The notes below the pieces were generated by a model, which was given only the letters and a program-made list of their open reading frames with translations, was not told the origin of the DNA and did not search any database. The position numbers and the translations under genes are program-made. DNA of 64,000 nucleotides. Source: Bufo bufo. Lineage: Eukaryota; Chordata; Amphibia; Anura; Bufonidae. Location of the stretch: contig NC_053390.1 of assembly GCF_905171765.1 (NCBI RefSeq), forward strand, positions 501,433,336-501,497,335, given 5' to 3'. Below are positions 1 through 12,639 of the stretch, piece after piece (position 1 is the stretch's first letter; every line of letters starts with the position of its first letter).

Positions 1-13
1 GTCCTTAAGGACC

Positions 14-397
14 CATGACGTACCGGTACGTCATGTATAGTTCCGATAACCGCCGCCCAGCGGGCGGTGATCCGAACCTTGGCTAAATGCGCGGGGGGGT
101 CCCGTGACCCCCTGTGTCGGCGATCGCCGCAAACCGCGGGTCAATTCAGACCTGCGGTTTGCGGCTTTTACCTGGTGTGACGGCGGTGTTGCCATCGGGT
201 CCCCATGGGGCTGTAGGGGGGACCCGATGGCATGTCAGGCAGCGCAATGCCTTCCTTAAGCATCTGCGCTGCCTTCCGGTGACGAGTCTGTGAGATCCAG
301 CCCCCTGGATCTCACAGGCCGGAAGCTGTATGAGTAATACACACAGTATTACTCATACAGCCAATGCATTCCAATACAGAAGTATTGGAATGCATTG
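14..397. repeat. Serial hairpin array of copy A
   Basis: A run of palindromes sits side by side. They are a perfect 22-bp palindrome at 14-35, an 18-bp stem with one mismatch at 126-175, 12-bp arms at 191-231, 9-bp arms at 238-273, 13-bp perfect arms at 288-317, 16-bp perfect arms at 325-361 (5-base loop), and 16-bp perfect arms at 362-397 (4-base loop). The last two stems abut directly. The 126-175 stem has a homologue in copy C (14282-14311); the last stems do not match C in sequence although they occupy the equivalent place. Confidence 0.85.
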
Positions 398-2227
398 TAA
401 AGGATTAGACCCCCAAAAGTTCAAGTCCCAAAGAGGGACAAAAAATAAAGTGAAAAAAAAAAGTTGAAAAAATAAAGTTTTCCCCCCAAAAAATTAAAAG
501 TTTCAAGTAAAAATAAACAAAAACGTCATTTTCCCCAAATAAAGTAAAAAAAAATGGTAACAAATAGGGGGGAAAAAAAAAAGTATACATATTAGGTATC
601 GCCGCGTCTGTATCGACCGGCTCTATAAACATATCACATGACCTAACCCCTCAGATGAACACCGTAAAAAATAAAAACTGTGCTAAATAAACCATTTTTT
701 AACCGCCACCTCATCCCGCAAAAAATGAGCCCCTACCTGAGACAATCACCCAAAAAATAAAAAAACTATGGCTCAGAATATGGAGACACTAAAACATCAT
801 TTTTTTTGTTTTAAAAAAGCTGTTATTGTGTAAAACTTAAAAAATAAAAAATAAAAACTGTGCTAAATAAACCATTTTTTGTCACCTTACATCACAAAAA
901 GTGTAATAGCAAGCGATCAAAAAGTCACACGCACCCCAAAATAGTGCCAATAAAACCGTCCCATCTCATCCCGCAAAAATAATACCCTACCCAAGGTAAT
1001 CGCCCAAAAACTGAAAAAATTATGGCTCTCAGACTATGGAGACATGATTTTTTTTTTTTGCTTCAAAAAATAAATCATTGTGTAAAACGTACATAAATAA
1101 AAAAAAAAGTATACATATTAGGTATCGCCGCATCCCTGACAACCTGGTGTATAAAAATATCACATGAACTTGTCAGATGAATGTTGTTAATAACAAAAAT
1201 AAAAACGTTGCCAAAACAGCTATTTCTTGTTATCTTGCCTCACAAAAAGTGTAATATAGAGCAACCAAAAATCATATGTACCCTAAACTAGTACCAACAA
1301 TACTGCCACCCTATCCCGTAGTTTCTAAAATGAGGCCACTTTTTGGGAGTTTCTACTCTAGGGGTGCATCAGGGGGGCTTCAAATGGGACATGGTGTCAA
1401 AAAAAACAGTCCAGCAAAATCTGCCTTCCAAAAACCGTATGGCATTCCTTTCCTTCTGCGCCCTGCCGTGTGCCCGTACAGCTGTTTATGACCACATCTG
1501 GGGTGTTTCTGTAAACTACAAAATCAGGGCCATAAATATTGAGTTTGGTTTGGCTGTTAACCCTTGCTTTGTAACTGGAAAAAAATTATTAAAATGGAAA
1601 ATCTGCCAAAAAAGGGAAATTTTGAAATTAGATCTCTATTTTCCATTAATTCTTGTGGAACACCTAAAGGGTTAACAAAGTTCGTAAAATCAGTTTTGAA
1701 TGCCTTGAGAGGTGTAGTTTATAGAATGGGGTCATTTTTGGGTGGTTTCTATTATGTAAGCCTCGCAAAGTGACTTCAGACCTGAACTGGTCCCTAAAAA
1801 TTGGGTTTTTGAAAATATCAGAAAAATTTCAAGATTTGCTTCTAAACTTCTAAGCCTTGTAACATCCCCCAAAAATAAAATATCATTCCCAAAATGCTAC
1901 AAACATGAAGTAGACATATGGGGAATGTAAAGTAATAACTATTTTTGGAGGTATTACTATGTATTATAGAAGTAGAGAAATTGAAACTTGGAAATTTGCA
2001 ATTTTTTTTTTTTTTTTGGTAAATTTGGTATTTTTTTATAAATAAAAATGATTTTTTTTTTTACTTCATTTTACCAGTGTCATGAAGTACAATATGTGAC
2101 GAAGAAACAATCTCAGAATGGCCTGGATAAGTCAAAGCGTTTTAAAGTTATCAGCACTTAAAGTGACACTGGTCAGATTTGCAAAAAATGGCCAAGTCCA
2201 GAAGGTGAAATAGGGCTGAGTCCTTAA

Positions 2228-3318
2228 AGGGGTATTCCCATCTTGCTACTTCATTCTCAATTGCTGCCAGCTAGCTGTTCACTTCCTGGTTTTTCTGCAG
2301 CTAAGGCTGGGCGGGCTTAGGCAGCTAGAGTGAAGGCCGGCCACACCTCTTTATGACATCACACTGAGAGCTGAGTCCTGCGTGCTCGTTCATGTGAAAA
2401 GTATGACTCATCAGTCTGCAGTGTCTGTGAGGGGAATGGTCACTCAGAGAGCCATGTGAAGTGAGCTCAGTGTACAGTAACAGGTGGCCGTTCTGCAGTT
2501 TTACACATAAAATATCTGTCTGATCTTTTACAAACCCATTCTGTGCATCAAAAACTATAATTCCATATTATACATTAGCCCAAAAGCTTGACCAACCCCC
2601 ACCCACCAGCACTGATGCAGATTTGTTTCCATTACAGCTGTACTCCAGTTGTGTATAAACCTCACACTATGTATCTTTAAAGATGCATATACAGCTCAGC
2701 TACATGTGTCTTCTCCAGTCCCCTAACATCACTTTGGCTGAATGGCTTCCTATACAGCCCTGCTACATCTTTATTCTACTCCCCCACTAGCACTGTCTGA
2801 AAAGCTCTGCTACATCTGTTTCTCTTTCACCAGCATTGATGCTGACCTTCCACATATCCAGCTCTGCTACATCTGTTTTTATCTTCAACCAGCACTGTGT
2901 CAGAACACCTGCATATACAGCTCTGCTACATCTGTTTTTATCTTCAACCAGCACTGTGTCAGAACACCCGCATATTCAGCACTGCTACATCTGTTTCTCT
3001 GAGCGAGTGCCACCCGATACTGCAAGTGAAACATACTGCGCATGCGCGGGCGCCCGATAATGCTGAAGACGTGCAAGTTCACGTTTTACAGCATAGGCCG
3101 GCCGCTGGATAGGTTAGGATGTGGTGCGCGGGAGCGGCACATGGATGTGGCCGGCGAGATGAGGCCGTATCCATGGGATACCAGCATAAACACAGGGGAG
3201 TGAAAGGAGCATTTTTATGCCGAATGGTATGTTTTTTTTAATTAGATGTATAATAAGCAATGTTCAGTGGGGGGCAATGATTTAATGTAACCCTATTTAA
3301 TAAAGTGGGAATACCCCT
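2228..3318. mobile_element. Element D: TTAA-flanked non-autonomous element inserted in copy A
   Basis: TTAA stands on both sides (2224-2227 and 3319-3322). The ends are inverted repeats sharing AGGGGTATTCCCA (13 bp). The element is 1091 bp and has no credible coding frame. Removing it restores the CCTTAAGGGGTTAA terminus expected for copy A, which confirms that it inserted into A. A 59-bp minisatellite lies inside. Assignment to piggyBac-type mobilisation is inferred from the TTAA duplication. Confidence 0.8.
2859..2995. repeat. 59-bp minisatellite inside element D
   Basis: Units begin at 2859, 2918 and 2977 (period 59). The first two are nearly identical and the third is partial. Weaker, shorter relatives carrying CTGCTACATCTG lie at about 2755-2855. 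Short peptides predicted here are translations of the repeat and not genes. Confidence 0.85.
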
Positions 3319-3574
3319 TTAAGGGGTTAAGACCAAATGTTTCACTTTAACAAGGGATAACAGGAGCAAATGCACCCTATAATTTGTTACCCATTTTCTC
3401 CTGAATACGGCAACACCCCATATGTGGTTGTAAACCGCTGTATGAGCAGACGGCAGAATTGCATTTTCTAACGTGGAATTTGATTAAATAGATTTAAAGG
3501 GCCATAGCTTTTTTTTTTTTTTGTTGACTGAGCTGTGTGGGGGCTAATTATTTGCAGGATGGGCTATAGTTTCT

Positions 3575-4391
3575 AAGGCTGGTTTCACACTTCACAGAAG
3601 TTCGGGTTTGGTTAGGTGTTGTGTAGATTGTATTATTTTCCCTTATAACATGGTTATAAGGGAAAATAATAGCATTCTTAGTACAGAATGCATAGTACAA
3701 TAGGGCTGGAGGGGTTAAAAAATAATAAAAAATAATTTAACTGACTTTAATCCACTTGTTTGCGCAGCCTGGCTTCTCTTCTGTCTTCTTCTTTGAGGAA
3801 TAGGACCTTTGATGACGTCACTGCGCTCATCACATGATCTTTTACCATGGTGATGGATCGTGTGACGGACTATGTGATGAGTGCAGTGACGTCACCACAG
3901 GTCCTTTTCCTGTGCACAGCAAAGATGAAGACAGAAGAGAAGCCGGGCTTCGCGAACAAGTCGATTAAGGTGAGTTAAATAAATTTTTATTTTTTTAACC
4001 CCTCCAGCCCTATTGTACTATGCATTCTGTATTAAGAATGCTATTATTTTCCCTTATAACCATGTTATAAGGGAAAATAATAATGATCAGGTCTCCATCC
4101 CGATCGTCTCCTAGCAACCTTGCGTGAAAATCGCACCGCATCCGCACTTGCTTGCGGATGCTTGCGATTTTCACGCAGCCCCATTCACTTCTATAGGGCC
4201 TGCGTTGCGTGGAAAATGCACAATATAGAGCATGCTGCGATTTTCACGCAACACACAAGTGATGCGTGGAAATCACCGCTCATCTGCACAGCCCCATTGA
4301 AGTGAATGGGTACGGATTCAGTGCGGGTGCAATGCGTTCACCTCACGCCTTGCACCCGCGCGGAAATATCGCCCGTGTGAAAGAGTCCTAA
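3575..4391. mobile_element. Fold-back MITE inserted in copy B
   Basis: The ends are imperfect inverted repeats sharing a TTTCACAC core (AGGCTGGTTTCACAC at the left; the complement of GTGTGAAAGAGTCCT at the right). Inside is a second, much longer inverted repeat. The segment at about 3626-3718, which itself holds the palindrome TTATTTTCCCTTATAAC...GTTATAAGGGAAAATAA, recurs inverted at about 3995-4085. The middle carries an inverted TGACGTCA-type stretch. No coding frame is present. The target duplication is unclear, so the superfamily is not assigned. Confidence 0.65.
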
Positions 4392-6015
4392 TAGTACAAT
4401 TTTTGGGTACATATGTCTTTTTGATCACTTTTTTATTTAATTTTTATGGGGTTCTCCACGTGGTATATTCCATAAGATACTTTCTTATTCTGTGGGTTTA
4501 TACGGGTATGGTGATACCAAATTTATATTGTTTTATTCATGTTCTATCACTTTATTATCATAAAATCACTTTTTATAAAGCATCACCTAATCAAAGATCC
4601 CTAACTTTGATTTTTCAGTCAATGTAGCTGTATGAGAATGTTTTTTGCAGGACAGGCTGTAATTCTTACTGGTACAATTTTGGTGTCTATATGACTTTTT
4701 GAGCGGTTTTTATTCCATTTTTTAGGAGGTGAAGTGGGCACAAATTGCATTTCTGTCAGTGTTTTTTTATTTTTATTGTTATGGGGTTCTCAATGTGGTA
4801 TATTTGATATCATAATTTTATTCTGTGGGTTGCTATGGTAATGGAAATACCAAATTTTAATTGTTTTTTCATGTTCTACCACTTTTATATAATCACTTTT
4901 TGTTAAACATTTTTTTTTTCAGCACCAGAATCTAAGACCCATAACTTATTTATTTTTCAATCAAAATAGTTGTTTGAGGGCTTATTTTTTGGGGGATGGT
5001 CTGTAGTTTTTATTGGTATAGTTTTTTTAGTTGCATATGACTTTTTGATTGCTTTTTATAAAAAATTTGGGGAAGTGAGCCAAAAAATACTGTAATTTCA
5101 CCAGTTTTTTTTTTTTTTAATTGGGTACAGCATTCACCACGCGAAATTAGTACCATGATCATTTTATAGATCAGGTCATTATGGACACCAGCGATACCAA
5201 TGATGTATAGTTTATTTTATTTTTATATTTTTTTTAATCTCTTTTAAATGAGTGGATATAGGAAAAAGCATTTTATTTTATTTTTAATGTACATTTTTTA
5301 TTTTATTTTTTACTTTTTTTTTTTTTCTGATTAATTTTTTTATCAATTCCCACTTAGATCTTGAAGATCCAGTGGGGCTGATAGCTTTATTATACACTGC
5401 TCAAAAAAATAAAGGGAACACTTAAACAACACAATGTAACTCCAAGTCAATCACACTTCTGTGAAATCAAACTGTCCACTTAGGAAGCAACACTGAATGG
5501 CAATCAATTTCACATGCTGTTGTGCAAATGGGATAGACAACAGGTGGAAATTATAGGCAATTAGCAAGACACCCCTAATAAAGGAGTGGTTCTGCAGGTG
5601 GTGACCACAGATCACTTCTCAGTTCCTATGCTTCCTGGCTGATGTTTTGGTCACTTTTGAATGCTGGCGGTGCTTTCACTCTAGTGGTAGCATGAGACGG
5701 AGTCTACAACCCACACAAGTGGCTCAGGTAGTGCAGCTTATCCAGGATGGCACATCAATGCGAGCTGTGGCAAGAAGGTTTGCTGTGTCTGTCAGCGCAG
5801 TGTCCAGAGCATGGAGGCGCTACTAGGAGACAGGCCAGTACATCAGGAGACGTGGAGGAGGCCGTAGGAGGGCAACAACCCAGTAGCAGGACCGCTACCT
5901 CCGCCTTTGTGCAAGGAGGAACAGGAGAAGCACTGCCAGAGCCCTGCAAAATGACCTCCAGCAGGCCACAAATGTGCATGTGTCTGCTCAAACGGTCAGA
6001 AACAGACTCCATGAG

Positions 6016-7490
6016 ATTTATTTAACCAATCATTAGTAACAGGAGTCGTCCCGGAAGATTGGAAATTGGCAAATGTCGTGCCCATTCACAAGAAAGGTAG
6101 TAGGGAGGAATCGAGCAACTATAGACCAGTGAGTCTGACATCAATAGTAGGCAAATTAATGGAAACCCTATTAAAGGATAGGATTGTGGAACATCTAAAA
6201 TCCCATGGATTGCAAGATGAAAAACAACATGGGTTTACTTCAGGGAGATCATGTCAAACAAATCTTTTAGATTTTTTTGACTGGGTGAATAAAATAATAG
6301 ACGGGGGAGGTGCAGTAGACATCGCATATCTAGATTTTAGTAAGGCTTTTGACACTGTCCCACATAGAAGACTTATCAATAAACTGCAGTCATTGAGCAT
6401 GGACTCCCATATTGTTGAGTGGATTAGGCAGTGGCTGAGTGACAGACAACAGAGGGTTGTAGTCAATGGAGAACATTCAAAACAAGGTAATGTTACCAGT
6501 GGGGTTCCACAGGGATCTGTACTGGGACCGATTTTGTTTAATATCTTCATAAGTGATATTGCAAAAGGCCTCGCTGGTAAGGTTTGTCTTTTTGCTGATG
6601 ACACAAAGATATGTAACAGGGTTGATGTTCCTGGAGGGAAACGCCAAATGGAAAAGGATTTAGGAAAACTAGAAGAATGGTCAGAACTCTGGAAACTGAA
6701 ATTTAATGTGGATAAGTGCAAGATAATGCACCTGGGGCGTAAAAACCCAAGGGCAGAATATAGAATATTTGACACAGTCCTGACCTCAGTATCTGAGGAA
6801 AGGGATTTAGGAGTAATTATTTCAGAAGACTTAAAGGTGGGAAGACAATGTAATAGAGCAGCACGAAATGCCAGTAGAATGCTTGGATGTATAGGGAGAG
6901 GTATAAGCAGTAGAAAGAGTGAAGTGCTTATGCCGCTGTACAGAACACTGGTGAGACCTCACTTGGAGTATTGTGCGCAGTACTGGAGGCCATATCTCCA
7001 GAAGGATATAGATACTCTAGAGAGAGTTCAGAGAAGAGCTACTAAACTAGTACATGGATTGCAGGATAAAACTTACCAGGAAAGGTTAAAGGACCTTAAT
7101 ATGTATAGCTTGGAAGAAAGAAGAGACAGAGGGGATATGATAGAAACTTTTAAATACATAAAGGGAATCAACTCGGTAAAGGAAGAGAGCATATTTAAAA
7201 GAAGAAAAACTACCACAAGAGGACACCGTTTTAAATTAGAGGGGCAAAGGTTTAAAAGTAATATAAGGAAGTATTACTTTACTGAGAGAGTAGTGGATGC
7301 ATGGAATAGCCTTCCTGCAGAAGTGGTAGCTGCAAATACAGTGAAGGGGTTTAAGCATGCATGGGATAGGCATAAGGCCATCCTTCATATAAGATAGGGC
7401 CGGGGGCTATCCATAGTATTCAGTATATTGGGCAGACTAGATGGGCCAAATGGTTCTTATCTGCCGACACATTCTATGTTTCTATGTTCT
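6016..7490 (+). mobile_element. 5'-truncated CR1-type LINE
   Basis: A 1.47-kb insertion within Tc1 copy 1 codes from its first bases for the reverse transcriptase part of a CR1 open reading frame. It ends in a short tandem tail of the ATTCTATGTTTCTATG type at about 7471-7490, the kind of 3' microsatellite known for CR1. No target duplication is visible; instead 4 bp of target are missing. Confidence 0.85.
6019..7397 (+). pseudogene. CR1 reverse transcriptase, C-terminal fragment
   Basis: An uninterrupted frame of about 459 codons starts in the middle of ORF2; the endonuclease and the front of the RT are absent. The order of motifs is as follows. PVSLTSIVGK and HGF are the fingers region. YLDFSKAFDTVPH holds the first catalytic aspartate, and GVPQGSVLGP follows. 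FADDTK is the YxDD-box equivalent. RPHLEYC, ERVQRRATK and the terminal WNSLP...FK block are typical of CR1/L2. The frame is surprisingly clean, with no stop or frameshift, so the insertion is fairly young. It is not functional alone because the endonuclease and promoter are missing. Confidence 0.9.
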
Positions 7491-7824
7491 ATATGAGGGC
7501 CCGACGTCCACAGGTGGGGGTTGTGCTTACAGCCCAACACCGTGCAAGACGTTTGGCATTTGCCAGAGAACACCAAGATTGGCAAATTCGCCACTGGCGC
7601 CCTGTGCTCTTCACAGATGAAAGCAGGTTCACACTGAGCACATGTGACAGACGTGACAGAGTCTGGAGACGGCGTGGAGAACGTTCTGCTGCCTGCAACA
7701 TCCTCCAGCATGACCGGTTTGGCATTGGGTCAGTAATGGTGTGGGGTGGCATTTCTTTGGAGGGCCGCACAGCCCTCCATGTGCTCGCCAGAGGTAGCCT
7801 GACTGCCATTAGGTACCGGTAAGT

Positions 7825-9391
7825 CTCTGCGAGGGAATTAGCAGATATGTGGACCAAACCATTACCCCATTTGTATCTAGCTTATCCTCCTACCTTAAAG
7901 ACACCAAGGATACGCTGATGAAAATCCAAGGAATTCAGGTGAATGAGTCCATTCAAATAGCGAGTCTAGATGTAGAGGCTCTCTACACTAGTATCAAACA
8001 CCATCTTGGCCTGGAGGCTATTAGATATTATTTGAATAAAAAAGGTATCCAATTTTTTGAGCACAATGAATTTGTTTTATCACTACTTGAGTTTTTGTTG
8101 ACACATAACTACTTCACGTTTAATGGTAAGTTTTATTTGCAGGTCACCGGGACAGCTATGGGGACAATTTGTGCGCCTAGCTTCGCGAATTTATTTTTAG
8201 GGTGGTGGGAGGAACAGGTAGTATTCACAGAAATTAATCAACATTACACTGATCACATACTGTACTGGGGTCGTTTCATTGACGACATTTTAATTTTATG
8301 GGACAGCACCAGCACTCAATTTTTTGATTTTGTTAAAGAACTAAATAATAATGAACTAGGCCTAAAATTTACAGCGGAATTAAATCATAAAACCATTAAC
8401 TTCCTGGACCTCACCATTTCCCTTGAGAGTGATGGCAGTATACAAACCACCATCTATAGGAAACCTACCTCAACGAACAGCCTCTTACATTGAAAAAGCC
8501 ATCATCCAACTAGCCTTAAAAAAGGTTTCCCGATAGGGCAATATCTCTGAGCGAAACGAAATTGCTCAACAACTGAAAACTTTGAGGCTGAATGTAGGCT
8601 CCTGTATGAAAAATTCTCAGCGAGAGGATATCCGAAGAAAACCCTACACCGTGCATACAACCGAGCTAGAAAAAGTAGCAGAACGAATCTGCTAATGAGT
8701 ACCGGGCAATCTAGAACCAAAAATGAGAAAATAATACGCTGTATTGGAAATTACGACGGACAACATGAGAAGATTCGCAAGATTTTAACACGGTATTGGC
8801 ATGTACTACTCTCGGATGATGAGCTTAAAGAAATCATCACTCCGAGACCAGCAATCACATATAGAAGGGGGCAGAACATAAGAGAAAATAGTGCATAGCC
8901 ACTTCGTTCTGAAGAAAAAACAAAATAAACCCACCTGGCTCAGTATGAGCGGATCGTTTCCATGTGGGGATTGCAGTTTCTGCAAAATGATGCCACCGAA
9001 AAAGGACTTTGTAAATCCTGGGGATAACAAGAAATATCAAATTAAGGAATACATCAACTGCAAGTCAATGGGAGTAGTGTATGCCATACAGTGTGAATGT
9101 CCGAAAATTTATGTGGGAAAAACCACGCAAGAGCTTAGGAGAAGTATATCCAAACACTTGAGCGTAATAAATACCAGTGGTGATACACCCATAGCAAGAC
9201 ACATGCATCAAATACACAATGGAAACACCCAGAATTTGAAAGTCTGGGGCATACAAAAACTCAGACTGGGTCCCAGAATGGGAAATCTAGACAGGGGACT
9301 ACAGCAAGAGGAAACACGCTGGATCTACCTGCTGAAAAGTCTAGCTCCTGTAGGCCTAAATGAGGGATTCACCTTCGCCTCATTTCTCTGA
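7825..9391 (+). pseudogene. Penelope-like RT plus GIY-YIG endonuclease
   Basis: Frame 7849-8493 carries an RT palm with SLDVEALYTSI, a TGTAMGTICAPSFANL block and FIDDILILW (the catalytic DD pair), then NFLDLTI and YRKPTSTNSLLH, all typical of Penelope-like enzymes. TGA codons at 8491-8493 and 8548-8550 interrupt the frame. It continues to 8898 and then shifts by one into 8891-9391. That part has a Cys-containing linker (CGDCSFCKMM) and a GIY-YIG-type core (VVYAIQCECPKIYVGKTTQ ... RRSISKH). The N-terminus is missing. The protein would copy RNA at nicked DNA; this copy is dead. Confidence 0.85.
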
Positions 9392-10449
9392 GGGAGACGA
9401 AAGTAATATGAAATTAGTACAAGGAAGAGATAAGAATGAATAGAACTTTATAAGTATAAAGAAGAGGAGCCAGGTCAGAAACCAGAAATAGTAAAATGGT
9501 AATATAGCAAGAGAAAAAGGATCTCAAGTATAATAAGTAGTATGACCAATTGTACTGTATAGCCGTGCTGTAAACCATACATGTGGAGTAAAATAATACA
9601 GTCAAAGAATACAGAGAAAGGAGTAGCAAACAGATACAATAAAGTAATACCAAATCAACATAGACCATAGGTGAATTTAAAAGAAGGAGGAAAAATAAGC
9701 AGCTAAAAGCCCCTATAAGAAAAAGGAAAAAAATGATAGTAGAGTCCTAGTCGACTATTCCTATGAATGGAACACAAGAAAGCTACACTAGGATACATGA
9801 GAATATTACAGGTGGAATTAGCACATATATTCACTAATCTAGTCAATTTGAGTTTCCAATCCGGTGAAGGAAAGAGAGGGAGTATGGTAAATTAATCACT
9901 AGTAGCACTAATAACTGACACTAGTGGAAGTAATGGTGAACTTAATAAACATATATAATAATAATAATAATAATAATACTAAAAATGAATAATTCCTAAA
10001 AAAATATTTAAAAAAAGTACAAAAAGTAATAATATAAAAACATAATAAAAATAATTAAAATAATATCAAATAAAATCACAAAAAATTTATAATTATTAAT
10101 AAAAATATATGTATATAAAGAAAGACACTAGAAGTAAATACAATAGATAGAAGCTGTAGTAATTTCACAAAAATCATGATAATCACTAAAAACTTCACCA
10201 CAATAAATAATAATAAAATAAAAAAATAAAAAATAAAATAAAAAACTATCAATAATTTATAATATAATAATAATAAAATAAAAAAATAAAAGAGGGGAAA
10301 TAAATCATAATGCGTGTATAGAACTTACCCTGTAAACATGGTGACGTGAAAAGGAAAACCGGAACATCTGGAATTAGAGAGAAGAGAATAAGGGATCTGA
10401 ACATCCATTCAAAAACCTATTAATATGGGAATGTTGAATAAATCAACAA
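9392..10449 (+). other. A-rich non-coding tail of the Penelope-like element
   Basis: No gene is seen. The stretch is A/T-rich, with an (ATA)n microsatellite at about 9955-9978 and many AATAAA-like words from 10000 to 10300. It becomes ordinary sequence at about 10320-10449 and is cut by the TTAA insertion site of copy C (10450-10453). The short frames here are low-complexity artefacts. Confidence 0.6.
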
Positions 10450-10973
10450 TTAACCCCTTAAGGACCGGGCTCATTTTCACCTTAAGGACCAGGCTCATTT
10501 TCACCTTAAGGACCAGGCCATTTTTTGCAAATCTGACCAGTGTCACTTTAAGTGCTCATAACTTTAAAACGCTTTGACTTACCCAGGCCGTTCTGAGATT
10601 GTTTTTTCGTCACATATTGTACTTCATGACACTGCTAAAATTGGGTCAAAAAAGTTAATTTTTTTGCATAAAAAAATACAATTTTTACCGTAAATTTTGA
10701 AAAATTAGCAAATTTCAAATTTTCAGTTTCTCTACCTCTGTAATACATAGTAATACCCCCAAAAATTGTGATGACTTTACATTCCCCATATGTCTACTTC
10801 ATGCTTGAATTGTTTTGGGAATGATATTTTATTTTTTGGGGATGTTATAAGGCTTAGAAGTTTAGAAGCAAATCTTGAAATTTTTCAGAAATTTACAAAA
10901 ACTCAATTTTTAGCGACCAGTTCAGGTCTGAAGTCACTTTGCGAGGCTTACATAATAGAAACCACCCAAAAAT

Positions 10974-12562
10974 GACCCCATCTAAGAAACTACACCCCTC
11001 AAGGTATTCAAAACTGATTTTGCATACATTGTTAACCCTTTAGGTGTTGCACAAGAGTTATTGGCAAATGGGGAGGAAATTTGAGAATTTCATATTTTTG
11101 TCAAATTTTTCATTTTAACCCATTTTTTCCACTAACAAACCAAGGGTTAACAGCCAAACAAGACTGTATCTTTATTGCCCTGACTCTGCCGTTTACAGAA
11201 ACACCCAATATGTGGCCGTAAACTACTGTACGGCCACACAGCGGGGCGTAGAGTGAAAGGTGCACCATATGGTTTTTGGAAGGCTGATTTTTATGGACTG
11301 GTTTTTTGACACCATGTCCCATTTGAAGCCCCCTGATGCACCCCAAGAGGAGAAACTCCCTAAAAGTGACCCCATCTAAGAAACTACACCCCTCAAGGTA
11401 TTCAAAACTGATTTTACATACGTCGTTAACCCTTTAAACCCTTTAGGTGTTGCACAAGAGTTATTGGCAAATGGGGATGAAATTTGAGAATTTCATTTTT
11501 TTGCCTAATTTTCAATTTTAACCCATTTTTTCCACTAACAAAGCAAGGGTTAACAGCCAAACAAGATTGTATCTTTATTGCCCTGACTCTGCCGTTTACA
11601 GAAACACCCCATATGTGGCCGTAAACTACTGTACGGCCACACAGCGGGGCGTAGAGTGAAAGGTGCACCATATGGTTTTTGGAAGGCTGATTTTTATGGA
11701 CTGGTTTTTTGACACCATGTCCCATTTGAAGCCCCCTGATGCACCCCAAGAGGAGAAACTCCCTAAAAGTGACCCCATCTAAGAAACTACACCCCTCAAG
11801 GTATTCAAAACTGATTTTACATACGTCGTTAACCCTTTAGGTGTTGCACAAGAGTTATTGGCAAATGGGGATGAAATTTGAGAATTTCATTTTTTTGCCT
11901 AATTTTCAATTTTAACCCATTTTTTCCACTAACAAAGCAAGGGTTAACAGCCAAACAAGATTGTATCTTTATTGCCCTGACTCTGCCGTTTACAGAAACA
12001 CCCCATATGTGGCCGTAAACTACTGTACGGGCACACAGTAGGGCGTAGAGTGAAAGGTGCGCGGTTTGGTTTTTGGAAGCCAGATTTTGCTGGACTGGTT
12101 TTTTGACACCATGTCCCATTTGAAGCCCCCCTGATGCACCCCTAGAGTAGAAACTCCATAAAAGTGACCCCATCTAAGAAACTACACCCCTCAAGCTATT
12201 CAAAACTGATTTTACAAACTTTGTTAACCCTTTAGGTGTTGCACAAGATTTAATGGAAAATAGAGACACAATTTCAAAATTTCACATTTTTGGCAGATTT
12301 TCCATTTTAATATTTTTTTTCCAGTTACAAAGCAAGGGTTAACAGCCAAACAAAACTCAATATTTATGGCCCTAATTCTGTAGTTTACAGAAACACCCCA
12401 TATGTGGTCGTAAACCGCTGTACGGGCACACGGCAGGGCGCAGAAGGAAAGGAATTCCATACGGTTTTTGGAAGGCAGGTTTTGCTGGACTGTTTTTTTT
12501 GACACCATGTCCCATTTGAAGCCCCCCTGATGCACCCCTAGAGTAGAAACTCCAAAAAAGTG
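10974..12562. repeat. Tandem array of ~395-403-bp units in copy C
   Basis: The marker GACCCCATCTAAGAAACTAC starts units at 10974, 11368, 11771 and 12166, and a variant begins at 12562. The spacings are 394, 403, 395 and 396 bp. Units 2 and 3 are closest to each other. The second unit contains a 9-bp local duplication (AACCCTTTA) that accounts for its greater length. Copy A has only one such unit, so the array expanded in the lineage leading to C, or contracted in A. Confidence 0.9.
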
Positions 12563-12639
12563 ACCCCATTTTAGAAACTACGGGATAGGGTGGCAGTTTT
12601 GTTGGTACTAGTTTAGGGTACATATGATTTTTGGTTGCT

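Larger units (their letters stand above)
1..3326 (-). mobile_element. TTAA-family non-autonomous element, copy A (piggyBac-like), left end off window
   Basis: Position 1 lies in the subterminal repeat of a large element whose other end abuts TTAA at 3327-3330. Its sequence is the reverse complement of copy C (10454-14560): the hairpin cluster at 14-397, the long A/T-rich body, and the segment at 2090-2220 all match C in order. Only one of the ~395-bp units that C carries in tandem is present (about 1335-1735). The element is interrupted at an internal CCTTAAGG by element D (2228-3318), so its last bases are at 3319-3326. No transposase is encoded; the open frames inside are A/T-rich or repeat artefacts. 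TTAA flanks and CCCCTTAAGG-type ends fit piggyBac-mobilised elements (inference). Confidence 0.75.

Noticed and set aside
405..632. Phenylalanine-rich reverse-strand frame
   Set aside because: Low-complexity translation of poly-A/T tracts in copy A.
2859..2995. CRISPR-like spaced repeats
   Set aside because: Units are contiguous 59-bp minisatellite copies without unique spacers, and the sequence is eukaryotic.
2742..3112. Overlapping short peptides with repeated LCYICF
   Set aside because: Translations of the 59-bp minisatellite inside element D.
11110..12623. Four to five similar reverse-strand peptides sharing GLQMGHGVKK, looking like a tandem gene family
   Set aside because: They are translations of the 395-bp tandem repeat in a non-coding transposon. 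The same peptide also appears in copy A (1276-1491) and changes with each unit; no promoter or start context is conserved.
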